The notes: generated from the sequence alone by a model not told the origin. 64,000 nucleotides of DNA from Melastoma dodecandrum (GCA_029817715.1 JARUPY010000538.1:4898001-4962000); one strand, 5' to 3'. Shown: positions 1-12,206, counted from the first letter of the stretch. Numbers and translations are program-made.

Positions 1-288
1 TTACTGAAACCTTTAGTGCTTTAGCTGATAGGGTCTGGTTCGTTCTTTCTTAAGTTTTTAAGGTTTCAATCTCCTTAAAGAGAAGTCCTAATGGTTTCTG
101 TCCCATTCTTTCTTTCCCTTGGGTTGTAGTAAAATCCTCTCTTTTTCTAGCATTGGTAATAGTGGTGGAAACTTCCTGCATTTTGGCTGTGCGTCTTTTG
201 GTATATTCGCAGCCTTCTAAAGAGTGCCTGTTTCTCGCATTTAAAAAGGTATAAATTCCAGCTGCGCCTTTACCTTTTTTAGAATAGG

Positions 289-3087
289 CTACCTGTTCCG
301 TCTTCGACCGGATCTCCCGTGCTTCTTCGTGGTGGCAGGGGAGGATTCCCCCACTGGCACTGGCAGAAGGCTTCCGCCCTTGATACTGTCTCCACCCCTC
401 ATGTTATCGAGTGTCTTTTGGGCTTCGAGATAAACCGTGAGATCCCTTATCTGAAACACAATGCAAACGGAATTCACAGCTGAAATCCAACTGTAGCTTC
501 TATTCATTTAAGCTTCTATTCATTTAACCTGTTCCTCGAGGTCGGATATCTTTTGCTCCTTCAGCTTCAGGGAGGCATTTTCCCTGCAAGCACGATGTTC
601 AAGAGACATCACTCCATCACATAAAAATATGGAACCAAAGGGTAGCCTAATATGAAGTGATATCAAGTAGGCCAAAGAGGAGGATGTTTCTCTCAAAAAG
701 GTTGACTAATAAGAACAGGGATCGGCTACCTCTCTTCAATTTCCTTAACCTTCTTTTGCATTGCATCTTGGGCTTTTATAAGATTTTGATTAACCTAAGA
801 GCAACATAATATTTCACATCAGATGCAGCAAGAATCATGCAAATTTGCCACACAGGAGCACTAAGATGTAACGGGACTGTCTTCTAACTGCAAAGGAAAA
901 AGAAATCCAAGCCTGAATCACCTGGAACACAGTGACAGACACAAAACCATACCTCGGCTACAATCTTCTTTTCGTGAACACATTTTTCAAGTTCATTTTG
1001 GATTTCAGTCAACTTCAGTGCGACTGTTTTTTCCATTGCTTCCAGGACAAGACTTCCCCTCCTACTTTTTGCCTCTGAGAGCAGTGACTCATAATACTGA
1101 TATAAATGGGTCATAGTAGACTAGCATAAGTAGTTCGTTATCAATAAGCGTGAGCATAACAACAAAATCAAGATACTAATGGAAAATGATAGGAAAAGTT
1201 TCTCTATTAACTTTTGGGAAGAATCACCTGTCTCTGGGTCTCTAGTTGCATCGCCAGAAGACGGTTATACTCGTCAAAAATCTGCAAACAGAAGAGTCAC
1301 AATGGGAATACTCCAATGCCATATACCGACCTCTCACTCGAGTAAAACTGTTTCAGTTGAGGGTGCATACCGCTTCAACCTTGCTGCTGAAGAGTGCCCC
1401 AGAAATTACAGAATCCTCACCACAACAGCAGGTAGCACAATCTCCTTCATCTGATCCACAGCGAGATTCCATTTCTGACAACTTCCCATCAACTTTGGAT
1501 TGATTAAGACGATGAACATAAGTATCTCCTACATAGTCCCAAATTTGCTGGGTCCCAAGGTCTAGCGAGTAGGAGTGCTGCATGTTTTTCCAGTGGCTGA
1601 TAGCGTGTTTCTCTTTATATCTGAATTCCAAATAACAACACAAGGTATGAGAATTCTCGATCGAGGAAAGAGTTGGGGTTCGTTAAAAAAATCATTGGAC
1701 AGCATATTAATTACCTTCCACACCCAACAAAACCACATATCAAACACACCCAAAGGTTTTCCACCGTTCCACAAATGAAGCAAGTTGGCACCTCATCTTG
1801 CTGCTGACAAAGCCGGCAGACCTTGCGACAAGAAACAATAAACTTCTTCAAAATGTACAGTCTCGTGTCACTGGTGGTAAGAAAAATTGCATGGAAAATT
1901 GGATACAAGAAAAGTTGGACTCTTTAATATACAAAATGATAATGGTATTGCCACCAGTAGCAATGTCTACAATGGTAAGAAAACGAACCTGACATGACAA
2001 GTAAGTCCACTTGGTACCACAAGAACAGTGAAATGAGTGGTCACATTGCGTGCTTAAAATCCCACTGGTATCTTGATCTAGCCTCTCTGGAACATCCAGA
2101 TGAAACAAATAATTCACATGTCTATTTCCAGCAACATTCAACAGCATAAGCGTTATAATTTCATCAGCAGGTCGTTCTACTCCACTTGTACATCCTGACA
2201 TGTAACATAAACTAACCTAGGCATATCGGACAAGTTGGCAATTCCGTATATCCTGCTGGAGGGGTACTAGATGCATCGGCCGATTCACTGAAGTCCACGT
2301 CATGCACGAATAACATATGACAAACCTCTGCCTACTTCATGGAAAATGAGGCAAATAAACATTTTAAACCATTGAATTGCGGGTATTACACCCAATTATC
2401 TAGGACAATACCTCGGCAGGAGAGAACTTTTTTCCGTTGAAAGTGCAGTAAAAAGCATCAGCACTCATTTGATTAACTAGCTTGATCAATACGCTGTATC
2501 TATCTTCTATGCCATCATTCCTGCAAACAAGTAACAGAAATCCACATCCAAAACTAGTCTGAAACTTTTAACAGGTCATTTCCTGAAAGGTTTTTCTCAT
2601 GGTCGAGTAGTGTAGACACAATCAATATCATCAGAAATCTCAGAGATACTTTACTCGGACATTGCTATATCTATTGCGACTATCCCCCGGAAGACCTAAT
2701 GATCAATTCCAGAGATACTATGCTGAAGTAGGAGGCACGTTTGAATTCAAGCCGTATACTCTCAACTCAAACTCCAAAGTCCTTAAGCTCGTCTCACTAG
2801 GTGCACAGGAGAACAGACCTGATGAAGAGGATCTGGGAGATTCGATCGTGATGGGAGGCGCAGAAGAAGACAAAATCCTCCTCGGAGAAGTAATTAGGAA
2901 CGGCAATGACGAAGAGGGTGAGGGAACGGGAGTTAGGGTTTGACAGCGGAGTGTGCGACAGCGTGCGGTAGAGGTACACGATCCCCCTCCGCTCCAACAC
3001 CTCTGGATCCGGCGGCCGGCGACGTCTGTCGGAGGTTGCCGGAACCGCACGGTCCGTGTCGACGGAGTGGATCCTTAGGGCGAACAT
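289..3087 (-). CDS. BRAP2/BRIZ-type RING and ZnF-UBP E3 ubiquitin ligase, about 11 exons
   Basis: This looks like the plant homologue of BRCA1-associated protein 2 (Arabidopsis BRIZ1/BRIZ2, a RING E3 pair needed for germination). Read on the minus strand, exon 1 starts at the ATG at 3087 (MFALRIHSVD) and carries the BRAP2 N-terminal domain. It continues at about 2412-2521 (NDGIEDRYSVLIK) and 2219-2329, which ends in the first RING cysteines (CPICL). The rest of the RING (CDHSFHC, later CRLC) is at 1993-2086 and 1740-1834. The ZnF-UBP follows (CFICGTVENLWVCLICGFVGCGR region, then HAISHW) at 1738-1834 and 1380-1620. A coiled coil is spread over 1222-1300, 955-1097, 732-796 and 530-613. The last exon is 289-451 and ends in a basic tail. 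Zinc ligands appear intact and I see no stop inside the exons. Exon edges are read by eye and approximate. Function is inferred from the family. Confidence 0.85.
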
Positions 3088-3395
3088 CGTCGTCCGGGTG
3101 AATCCGATCAAAGGACGGCGGGCGGCTAAGAAAAAGAAGTCGTTACGCCGTCCGCGGATAAATAACGGCCACCACTTCCTCAGTTTGGTTAAATCCCTGT
3201 CCGAATTTTCACATTTATTTCAACTTAGTCCAATTAGACAAAATTCCTAACAATAAAAATCTCCATTTTAACAAATTCAAAGTTATTATTTGAGAAATTA
3301 ACTTAAAGATAATATTTAGATAATTTTGCAAAGTGAAACAGTATAGTGAGTTTTTTTTTGGAACTACAAACCGCAAAATTCTAAGTGTAATGAGA
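3088..3395. other. Intergenic: 5' flank of the BRAP2-type gene
   Basis: AT-rich after the first 100 bases, with no ORF that resembles a protein. It lies between the E3 ligase start and the retrotransposon insertion, so it probably holds the ligase promoter. I see no specific promoter element. Confidence 0.5.
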
Positions 3396-3400
3396 CCCTG
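3396..3400. repeat. Target-site duplication, left copy (CCCTG)
   Basis: CCCTG lies directly before the left LTR and is repeated exactly after the right LTR at 16435-16439. A 5-bp duplication is the size expected for a Ty3/gypsy integrase and fixes both ends of the element. Confidence 0.9.
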
Positions 3401-4443
3401 TGTTCGCGTAGAACGGATCACGTCGGAAATATTTGGCAATAATACTCACAGGGTCTTTAGATGTGGTCGCCAGTAAGTAAAAGAAATAGATTGAGTTAAA
3501 TGAATGAAGTCTTACAATAAGAATAAAATGCTTACAAGCATGAAAAATAAAGTAAGAACGATGATACGACGTTATAGACTCGCTGCTGGGCGCTGCAGGC
3601 TTGTGAATTTGGGCGGTAGTGTCGTAGACTTGCAGCTGGGCGCCACAGGCTGGTGTATCAGGACGGTAGTAGCATCGTAGACTTGCTGCTGGACACCGCG
3701 GACTTGCGAAATTGGACGATGGTGACGTCGTAGACTTGATGACGGGGGCGCTGTGGACTTGTGAATTTAGACGGGACGTCGTAGACTTGATGACGGGGGG
3801 CTGTAGACTTCCGATCCTGGGTGGTGAAAACTGTTTGCTGGGGCTTGGAGGACGGAGTGTGGCCGAAAGTGGTAGCGGATGTGGATACCAAGGCTACAGT
3901 TGCTTACCCTGATGGCGGAACGAAGGCGGAATTGATTGCCAGGAGTGCGGTTGCTCGTCTTGACGGTGGGAGGAAGGCGAAGATTGGCTGTTGGAACTAC
4001 GGTTGCCCGTCTCGACGGTGGAATGCTGGCGGAAATTGGCTACCAGAGCTACGGTTGCTCACTTTAGTGATGGAGGCGAAGACCAAAGAACCCTTGCGAG
4101 TTCGCCCAGCCTGGGGTTTCTACATAACTAAAATCTAAGCGGTGACGAGCAATGCAAAGCTTCTGTTTGGCTGATTAATCGTGATCTTTTTCAAGAAAGA
4201 TCTCCTTCCTTTTATATTCTATTTATGAGTCCAGGATGTCTGTCGCGTTCCCCGAAGATCCTCCAAATCTAAACTACCTTCCGTGAATCTCGGAGTCAAC
4301 AAACCATCTTTTAAGACATGTGACCTGTCCAGACGTGGGCTGTAGACTTGACGCTAGCACCACGTCCTTCCTCATCCTTTACATTCCTCTCGTCGGCTTT
4401 AAATCGTCAGAGAGTAGGCCTAAAATAGCTTATCATGTCAACA
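3401..4443 (-). repeat. LTR (3' LTR in element orientation), 1043 bp
   Basis: Begins TGTTCGCGTA and ends ATCATGTCAACA on the plus strand. It matches 15327-16434 along its whole length, with scattered substitutions. It contains two imperfect tandem arrays: about 3580-3830, with a roughly 55-bp unit centred on CGTAGACTTG, and about 3880-4080, with a roughly 60-bp unit around GGTTGCTC...ACGGTGG. A TTTATATTC stretch near 4211 could act as a plus-strand TATA element for the antisense gene that follows, but that is inference. Confidence 0.93.
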
Positions 4444-4460
4444 TAAGCCTCCCCTCTTTT
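4444..4460 (-). other. Polypurine tract of the gypsy element
   Basis: On the minus strand this reads AAAAAGAGGGGAGGCTTA, next to the TGTTGAC start of the 3' LTR. That is the expected primer for plus-strand DNA synthesis. Confidence 0.75.
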
Positions 4461-4615
4461 TGCTGAGGCGACTTCTGTCGCCTGAGCAGTCTGTCAGTTT
4501 TTTGGCGTTAAAGAAAACCTTTCGTTTCCCTACTTTCATTTATCCTTCGAGCTCTCTCTCTCTTTCTGAAACCCTCGTAGACTTCTTTGAAAACCCTCAT
4601 TTCTCCACCTTGATC

Positions 4616-7600
4616 ATGTCTTCTTTCGTGTCTTTCCAGTGGCACTCTCAGCGCGCTGGTCCCTCCGGCGTGGTCCAGACCGGTGACGACGGGTTAACCC
4701 TGGGTCCCGTTCTTGACCTTGCTCTCTTTCCCAGTCTGGTACCCCATGAGCACCTGATCATGGAGTTCCAAATCCCCATCTACTGGGAGGCCTTCGTATA
4801 TCCCCTGAACTGGGAAAAGAAGAGTGGGTTCTTGTGCTTCCCCTCCGTCGAGAAGCCAGTGGTGCAGAAATGGTTCTCCAGTTGGCTTGGGAAGCTGGAA
4901 CCCAGGCTGAAGGTTTGCGGCCTCTGGTCCTTCTTCAAGCTTCCCTTGGTCACGAAGCGCTGTGACCCTTGGGTATGTGCCAGTCTACTTCCTTTCTGGA
5001 ACGACTCGATGAACTGTTTTTACTTCCCCGAGGGTCCCATGACCATTACCCTGGAGGACATCAACTTCTTGACGGGGAGTTATGTGGCTGGTGCCCCTGT
5101 TCGCCTCCACCCCGTAGACGACGACCACAACCCCACAGAGATGCTCCAAATTTTGAGCACAGCGAGGAGGCACCTTCGGATGATCGAAGGTCAGTCTACT
5201 GCTGTCTGGGGAAAGGCTGAGGAGGTCAAGTTCTTCAGCGTCTGGCTGAGAATGTATGTCTTCTGCTTCACCGGCAAGCGAGTGCCGAAGCTGGTCTACG
5301 GGATTGCCAACTTCCTGAGCTCGGTCTCCAGCAAGATCGCCTGGGCCCCATTTCTATTGGGGTTAGTCTATCAGGGGCTGCACAAGGCTACCGCGTGCAC
5401 AAGCCCCTTCCCATGGTATCCGGCTAGTGGCCCCCTTTGGATCGTGCATCTGTGTTCCTGCTTATGGATGCCAGGAGATTCATATCTTGCTATACTCCGG
5501 ATAACTATGCACTTCTTCAGGAATGAAAAACTCACAGGGTACCAGATGCCTTCTGGTGCCGCCCAGATCGGCTGCTATGGGACGCATATGCTGGAGTCCT
5601 ACTGCCAAGCCAAGGACAAATGGTTAGATGCCTCTGTGACGGGGCATATAAGGCACATTGTAGATACCGGGCGGGGTGAGCGCCGTAATTGGGTCCCCTT
5701 CCCTACCGGCCACCTTATTTTGAAGCGCCGACAGAGGCTCACCCCAGGCCTTTATTATGATGCTGTTTTGACCAGCAGGGACCTGGTCTGCGTGTCGGAG
5801 GGGGGTTTTTGTTTTGAAGTCTACAACCCCAAACTCTGTGCAAGACAAGTTGGTTTCATTCAGAGCTCTTCAGTCCCCTTCTCCGACACCTTCAACATCC
5901 CGATCAATACGCGAGTTACCAGCGTTTTTTCAAATGATTATTTCCAGGCCTCGATGAATCTTCTGTCCAAAAAGATGGAGCTCCATCACATGGAGTTTCC
6001 TCTCGGGTCTACCCTAATTTTTTCCACAGAGTTTTTTGTTGTTCAATGGGCGATCACATTTGATACCCTCCTGAAGAAGATGTCTTTTCTTCAAACCTCC
6101 AAGGAGCCAGACCGCTATCTCTCCTTTGAGATGATGTTAAAGACAGGACAGAGGCCTCCTGGTATAGACTTATACTCGTCTTCCTTGCCCTTTGAACTGA
6201 AAAATCCCTATCTGACATATGTTGCAGTTTTGGATGTATACTCAGGGGATTCTTCACCAGATAGTGGCTCTCCTCCCCCGGCTAGAAGTTTGACCCGTCT
6301 TCGCCGGCAGACTCTTGCCTCCAAGGGCAGGAAGGTCGAGCAGGGAGCGGCTAGCAAGCGAAAGGCTCCTTCCCCTGAGTCTTCTGACTCCGAAGATATA
6401 CCAATTTACCTCTCGTTCAAGCATCGCCGCCATTCAGGACCCGGTCCCCATTTCTGTCAAGGCCTCGGAGTTTTCAGGAACCCCTTCTCCCAGGTATGTG
6501 GCGCCTTTCATCTTTAAGTACTGTGAATCTTCTCCCAATAACCCTTGGGACATTGTTTTCAGGAGGACGATCATGGCGCTGAGTCCGCCCCCTTTGAGTT
6601 CTCAAGTGGCAGAGTCCTCTCGAGAAATGGTATGCATTCCTGTACGCTGTACCTATGTCGTTTTGTTTTCGAAGCCTAAGCAAAACATTTTATTTTCTCC
6701 TCAGGGTTCCAAGTCTCTCTGGGGTACATGACCCTAAGGAAGCTTCTGGGGTCGACGAAGCTGACATGCCTCCTCCTTCCGAGGTATGTATTCCAGGTCT
6801 ATGTAGACTTTACTTGTCTAATTTCAGTACTGATGATTACTCTTTATTCAATTTTCAAAATATTCCTTCCCCAAGTCCTGAGGTTTCAGCAGCTGAGGAG
6901 CTAGAGGCCATTGCCGCTGCGATAGAGGCTGCCACTCCAGAGGTGGTAGGTGCGACAGGCGCTAACCCTTCTGTTATTTCAGGTCAACAATCTGCAATGC
7001 CGACCATCCGACCTCCCAGCCAGCCATCAAGCGAGACACTTGGGGAAGGCGCTCCAAGCTGCTTGAGCGACTACGACACCTTAATGGAGAACGTAGACCG
7101 CGTTGGGGATCTCCTCCGCCTTGAAACCTTCTTTGAGGATCAGTTCAAGGCCCTTCAAGGCTGTATCAAGGAGATTGAGAGTTCCCCTGCCGCTACGATC
7201 CAGATGTCAGCAGCTTGTGAGGACTTCAAGGGGCAATTCTGGACTGAATGGCCGGTTTACTTACAAGACCTCCAGACATCTCGCAGTGCCGAGTCCAGGA
7301 TTGCCGATTTTCTGAAGAATCAAGCGGAAGGAGAACCTGATGTGAGGTTCCTTAGGAGGCAGAGGGACGACTTGTCTCGCCAGCTTACACAGGCCCAAGC
7401 TAGGATTGCAGAACTCTTGGATCTTGAGAAAGATATCAAGGAACGGGTTTCCGTGGTCGACTCCCTTCTCGCCAAACGATCTGCTCATGCTTCTGACCAG
7501 CAGAGCCAAGACGACTTAAAGTCTTGGTTTCGTCAGAGGAACGAGGTCACCATGAAGCGAACTCGGGCCAAGGTTCTAACCTTCCTGTTTGTGGAAGCGG

Positions 7601-7659
7601 CACGTATGGTGCCTAGACAAGACACGGCGAGTTCAAGCTCTCAGGTCGCCAAGCGGTGA
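4616..7659 (+). CDS. Antisense extra gene of the Tat element: plant mobile domain protein with C-terminal coiled coil
   Basis: The gene runs opposite to gag-pol, between the 3' LTR and the integrase. The first block is open from 4460. I prefer the in-frame ATG at 4616 because residues before it look like leader. It encodes about 625 residues rich in Trp, Phe and Pro (LIMEFQIPIYWEAFVYPLNW, then FYFPEGPMTITLEDINFLTG), which resembles the plant mobile domain (PMD). The block ends in a Ser-rich, basic tail. Likely introns follow: donor at 6494 (CAG/GTATGT) to acceptor at 6562, donor at 6630 to acceptor at 6704, and another donor near 6784. The last block, to 7659, is a long coiled coil (FLRRQRDDLSRQLTQAQAR). 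The frame does not carry cleanly through the small middle exons as I splice them, so they may be mis-split or decayed. PMD-type antisense ORFs are known in Tat elements. Their role is not established. Confidence 0.75.
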
Positions 7660-7806
7660 CGCTTTTTTCCTCCTTAGATCTCAAGGGATGACACCCTTAA
7701 AACAAACTCATTTTTATTCTTCTACCAGTTGTAGACATAAGGCTTCAAGGGATGACACCCTCTAAACAAACTCATTAGTCTACAGCTATGTAGTATACTT
7801 GTAAAT

Positions 7807-9577
7807 TTAATTCTTAGCAATTTCTTCCCATATAACTGGGAAGCATTTTCTTAGAATCCTTTCATGAGATTCCCAGATAGTTTTTCTATAGCATTTCAAG
7901 TATTTACCGTTAATTTTTAGAGGTTGTCTGCCTCCTTCAAGGGTCGACAACCTATAGCTATTCGCCGAGAAGGTTTCGTTTACCTGATATGGACCTTCCC
8001 AATTCGGAGACCACTTTTCTAGAATCTGGTTTTTAGACTTTAAGGGCAAGACCATTTTCCAAACCAGGTCGCCAACTTGAAAGTGTTTACGAACGACTTT
8101 CTTGTTGTAATGACGGGCTATCCTCTGCTTGTGTACTTCTATCTTGTCTACAACTTCCAATCTCTTTCTTTCCAACTCTTCTAAGGCTATATGCATAGCT
8201 TCGTCTTGTAGACAAGGTTGGCTGACACGAAGCGATTTATACCTCATTTCGATGGGTAATACTGCGTCGTGATCGTAGACTAGCGCGAATGGAGTTTCCC
8301 CAGTGCTTTCGCGCTTAGTAACTCTTATAGCCCATAGTGTATCATTCAGTACTTCGTGCCATTTCTTTGGATTAAGCCCGACCATCTTTTGAATGTTGTT
8401 TTTAATTAATTTATTGGAGGCTTCAGCCTGCCCATTCGCTTGAGGATAATACGGAGTGGAATTCAGGATTGAGAAGCTAAATTCTTCGGCAAACTCCCTC
8501 ACTCTTGAGTTGTTAAAAACCGTCCCGTTGTCTACAACAATGTTCTGGGGAATGACGAATCGATAAATGATACAAGTCCGCAAAAAACTAATGACTTCAT
8601 TATGGTCAATTTTCTTGTAGACTTGTGCCTCTACCCACTTGGTGAAGTAATCTGTTGCGACCAAGACAAATGCATCCCCTCGACTAGAATGAGGATGAAT
8701 TTCCCCTATCACGTCTAGAGCCCAGGTCCTGAAAGGCCAAGGTTTAATAACAGGGGTAAGGTCAGCTGCTGGAGCACGAGTTATCGGGCCATGTCGTTGG
8801 CATTCTTGACATCCTTTTGCCATCTCATTGCAATTTTTCATCATTGATGGCCAGTAAAAACCATATCTACGAATAACCTTACAAATTTTTATTCCTGCCT
8901 GGTGCGATCCACAGAGACTCTCGTGGGTCTCCAACATTATTGAAGTAGCTTCATCTAAGTTTACGCATCTTAAAAGGACTCTGCTCGTATCCTTTCTATA
9001 GAGAACACCGTCCAAGATGATGTATGATAACGCCTGAACTTTGATTCGTTGCTTGGCCTCCTGATTGGGGTCTGATAAGAAATCTATTATAGGTTTCCTC
9101 CGGTCTTCATTTTGGCTCATTATGTCGACGGCCATGACGTTGTCCTCTGACAGGAGATGCGATCCTATTTCGGGTATGTTACCTCGTTCTGTCCTGTTTT
9201 TGTATCCCGAGGCTAACTGCGCTAGGCTATTAGCTACTATATTTTCAACACGTCCCACAAATTGAAAAGTTATATCTTCGAATCGCGTAACTAGCCGCTG
9301 TACTGTCTCGAAATAGGGCTGCAGCTTGCCTTGACATGTACATTCTTTGTTAACCTGATTGATAACTAACTGAGAATCTCCCCTGACACGGGCTTGCCTC
9401 GCCTTTAGTGCCATGAGTTCCTTTAGTACTGTTATCAATGCTTCATATTCAGTAGCATTGTTGGTAGGTATTACTTGTAGACGAAAAGCTAATATGATGT
9501 CTTTACCCATTGGGGATATTATGTGAACTCCTATCCCAGCTCCATTCTTGGTGGACGAGCCATCGAACCAAGCCTGT
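7807..9577 (-). pseudogene. gypsy pol, 3' part: archaeal-type RNase H and integrase
   Basis: This is one open frame. Its first part is a second RNase H with the catalytic acids visible: DGSSTKNGAG, then ATEYEAL, then RGDSQLV. It is followed by a linker and the integrase. The zinc finger is HQAGIKICKVIRRYG...CQECQRHG. The catalytic core shows D in ALDVIG, D in VVDNGT and E in QANGQAEASNK. After the core comes the chromodomain-free C-terminus (VGDLVWKMVLP, WEGPYQV), which ends at 7807. This segment looks intact, but the frame upstream ends in a stop near 9578 and the adjoining RNase H is in another frame, so no full polyprotein can be made. Carrying both a retroviral-position RNase H and an archaeal-type one is the known hallmark of the Tat lineage. 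Confidence 0.88.
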
Positions 9578-10181
9578 CAGACCTCTTCAATTGCCTCTTC
9601 TTGTTCATAGACAAGGCCGGGTCATGGTCGACTAGAAAATCAGCCAGCGCTTGTCCTTTGACCGATTGTTGGGACTTATATCTTAGGTCGTATGGAGACA
9701 AAATCAAGCTCCATTTGCTAATCCGTCCACCTAATAATGGACTCTCAAAGAAATATTTGATAATGGGCGACTTGGATACGACGTAGACTTTGCTGTTCCC
9801 GATGTAATATCTAAGTTTCATGACATCATAAAATACCGATAGACATAACTTTTCCTTTGGAGCATACCCGACTTCAATTGGTGTCAGTTGCCTCGATAAG
9901 TAATAAACGGCCCTTTCACGTTCACTCTCATCCATTTGTGCCAACATAGCCCCTATAGTTGTTTTAGTGGCAGCCACATAGAGAATGAAAGGTCTCCCGC
10001 ACTGCGGGGGTATCAGGACTGGTGGGTGTGTTAAATATTTTTTCAAGGCGTCGAACGCTTCTTCGTGTTTCTCTATCTACTTGTAATCATTTTTTCCTCT
10101 TAATAGGTTGGCAAACGCCTCAGTCTTCCCAGTGACATTTCCGATAAATCTACGTAGGTAATTCACCCTTCTAAGGAAAGC
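9578..10181 (-). pseudogene. gypsy pol: first (ancestral-position) RNase H, catalytically degenerate
   Basis: Open from 10046 (KKYLTHPPVLIPP) to about 9578, with the RT-RH connection before it broken by stops near 10080 and 10182. The fold is recognisable: FILYVAATKTTIGAMLAQ, AVYYLSRQLTPIE, then the tail ADFLVDH. The first catalytic Asp of normal gypsy RNase H (YxDASD) is Ala here (YVAATK). This fits with a second, archaeal-type RNase H downstream having taken over the activity. That explanation is inference from the published view of Tat elements; the substitution itself is read directly. Confidence 0.8.
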
Positions 10182-11288
10182 CTATAATTCCCTTTTACTT
10201 CTTGGTGCTGCTAAATTCTGAATGGCTTTTACTTTGTTTTGATCGACTTCAATGCCGCATTGATGTACTAAGAAATCCAAAAATTGCCCCGCTTTAACTC
10301 CAAAGGCGTATTTAAGTGGGTTTAGTTTAAGTTGAAGTTTTCTCATTTTTATAAAAGCATTTCTGAGATGGTCGACACGAAGTTCTTCCTTTGTCGACTT
10401 AACGACTATATCGTCGATGTAGACTTCCACTGTCTTGTCAAGAGAAGCGTCAAATATAGCATTCATTGCTCGCTGATACGTAGCACCAGCATTCTTTAGT
10501 CCAAATGGCATTACTACCCATTCGAAAATTCCTAAGGGACATCTGAATGATGTTTTATGTATATCCTCCTCTGCGATAAAGATTTAGTTATAACCGGAGA
10601 AACCGTTCATGAATGACATAACCTGATGCCCTGCTATCTTGTCTATAAGATCATCCGCAACAGGCATGTGATACTCATCTTTTGGAGTAGCGCGGTTCAA
10701 ATCTCTAAAGTCTATATAGACTCTGATTTTGCCGTTCTTTTTCAATACGGATACGATACTAGAAATCCACTCCGTATAATGCGACGTCCTTATATACCCT
10801 GCTCGAAAAAGCTTCTTAACTTCCTCAAAGACTAACTGTGTTACTTCCCTAGTCATGCGCCTTGGAGCTTGTTGCACAGGCTTAAAATCTTTCTTGATAG
10901 GAAGAGTGTGTTCCACTAGTCTACGATCTAACCCTGGCATCTCAGTATAATCCCAGGCGAAACAGTCCTTAAATTCTTCAAGTACTCCTCTAATCGCATC
11001 AAAAAGTTCTTTATTAACTGAAGAACTAATGAAAAGAACCCTATGAGAAGTCTCGCTTCCCAAAATGACACTAATTAATGGATCACACGGCGTCATCAAG
11101 GACTCGCGGCCCTCGGTTCCACCTAAATCGGTAGACACAAGCTTATTACAAGCATCGGGCGCTCTAAGCGCTTCTGAATTTATTGAGAGCCAAGAGAGAG
11201 GTTGTCTACGGCAATGATTCCCCTGGTAGACTTGGAGTCGTAGAAGGACATCGGCGACCGCTTCATTTCCTTTTTCACTCTGGTCCAT
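10182..11288 (-). pseudogene. gypsy pol: reverse transcriptase, broken by an internal stop
   Basis: Two open pieces (11288-10584 and 10511-10182) belong to one RT domain. Visible motifs are LVEHTLPIKKDFKPVQQ, the thumb-side VYIDFRDLNRATPKDEYHMP, FSGYN, MPFGLKNAGATYQR and the catalytic YIDDIVVKS. The break at about 10585 is a TAA where the family has Gln after FSGYN, which is a C-to-T change. A second stop at 10182 (TAG) stands where CAG would be read. Both are what cytosine-methylation decay would leave. Confidence 0.9.
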
Positions 11289-11477
11289 AAGTCCCTTCCT
11301 TTAGGAGTCTATCGGGATCCAACTCTGTGACAGCGTTCTGCTGGCTCTTCAGACTTCTCCTTTACCACCTTTGTTATCTTTTTGGTCGTTCGCATCTCTC
11401 CTTACGGGGTTTTCGCCCGAATTGATCTCTTGCAGGACTTCTTCTATATTCTTTGCAGTGAGCTCATCTCCCCATCC

Positions 11478-12206
11478 TCATGGGGCGACTTGGTCCGTCT
11501 GCGGCTTGGGGTGTGATGTCCCGTAATCCATAATATAATCAAATTTTCCATATGGTTGACCAAGAGGACCTACAGTAGGGTCGCCCAGCTTATATCGTTG
11601 CTCCAGCATAAGATCCTTGATAGTCTTGCTCATTTCTGCATGCAAGATACCTTTGTCACAACAAGAGTATTCATCAGCCTTAATAATCTCAACTTCAGAA
11701 TCAAGCCATAACATCAATTCTCTATGCAATGTAGATGGGATGGCTGCAGCCTTATGGAGCCAATCGCGGCCCAACAAAGTATTAAAAGTAGGAATTATGT
11801 CTATTACGAAGAAAGCAGTTTCCTTTCCCTGGCGACCCACCTCTAGGTGCACAGAGAAGACCCATAAACATTCAGATTTCCTACCATTAAAACCTCTCAC
11901 GACAACATTAGTTTTAACCAAGTCGTGAGGTTTGTATCCAAGCATTTTGAACCTGGATAGTGGAAGCATGTTTATCGTTGCTCCATTGTCTACAAGGACC
12001 CGACTCACCACGGTACCATCAAAGGTAGCGATGATATACAAAGAATGCATGTGTTGCTTCATGCTGTCAGCTGGTTTCTTCAACCAATGAAGTGGAAAAC
12101 CTGTCGGATAAACTGGTGAACAAGGAAGAGGTACCTTACCTCTTACGGTTTCCACTTTCCGATTATTGGCGAAGTCTACAGGCAAGGTGAGAGTGTTACA
12201 GCTCAC
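11478..12206 (-). pseudogene. gypsy aspartic protease region
   Basis: Open frame of 242 codons. The active-site loop is LVDNGATINMLPL, followed by the flap-like stretch and FVIDIIPTFNTLLGRDWLH, the usual end of the retropepsin fold. The DNGA variant in place of D(S/T)GA is read directly. The frame is separated from RT (11288) and from gag (12249) by stops. Confidence 0.85.

Noticed and set aside
3215..3439. Small minus-strand ORF upstream of the BRAP2-type gene
   Set aside because: AT-rich, runs into the LTR, and lacks any motif.
4460..7659. Antisense ORF taken as a retroviral envelope gene
   Set aside because: It is on the opposite strand to gag-pol, has no signal peptide or fusion segment, and resembles the plant mobile domain.
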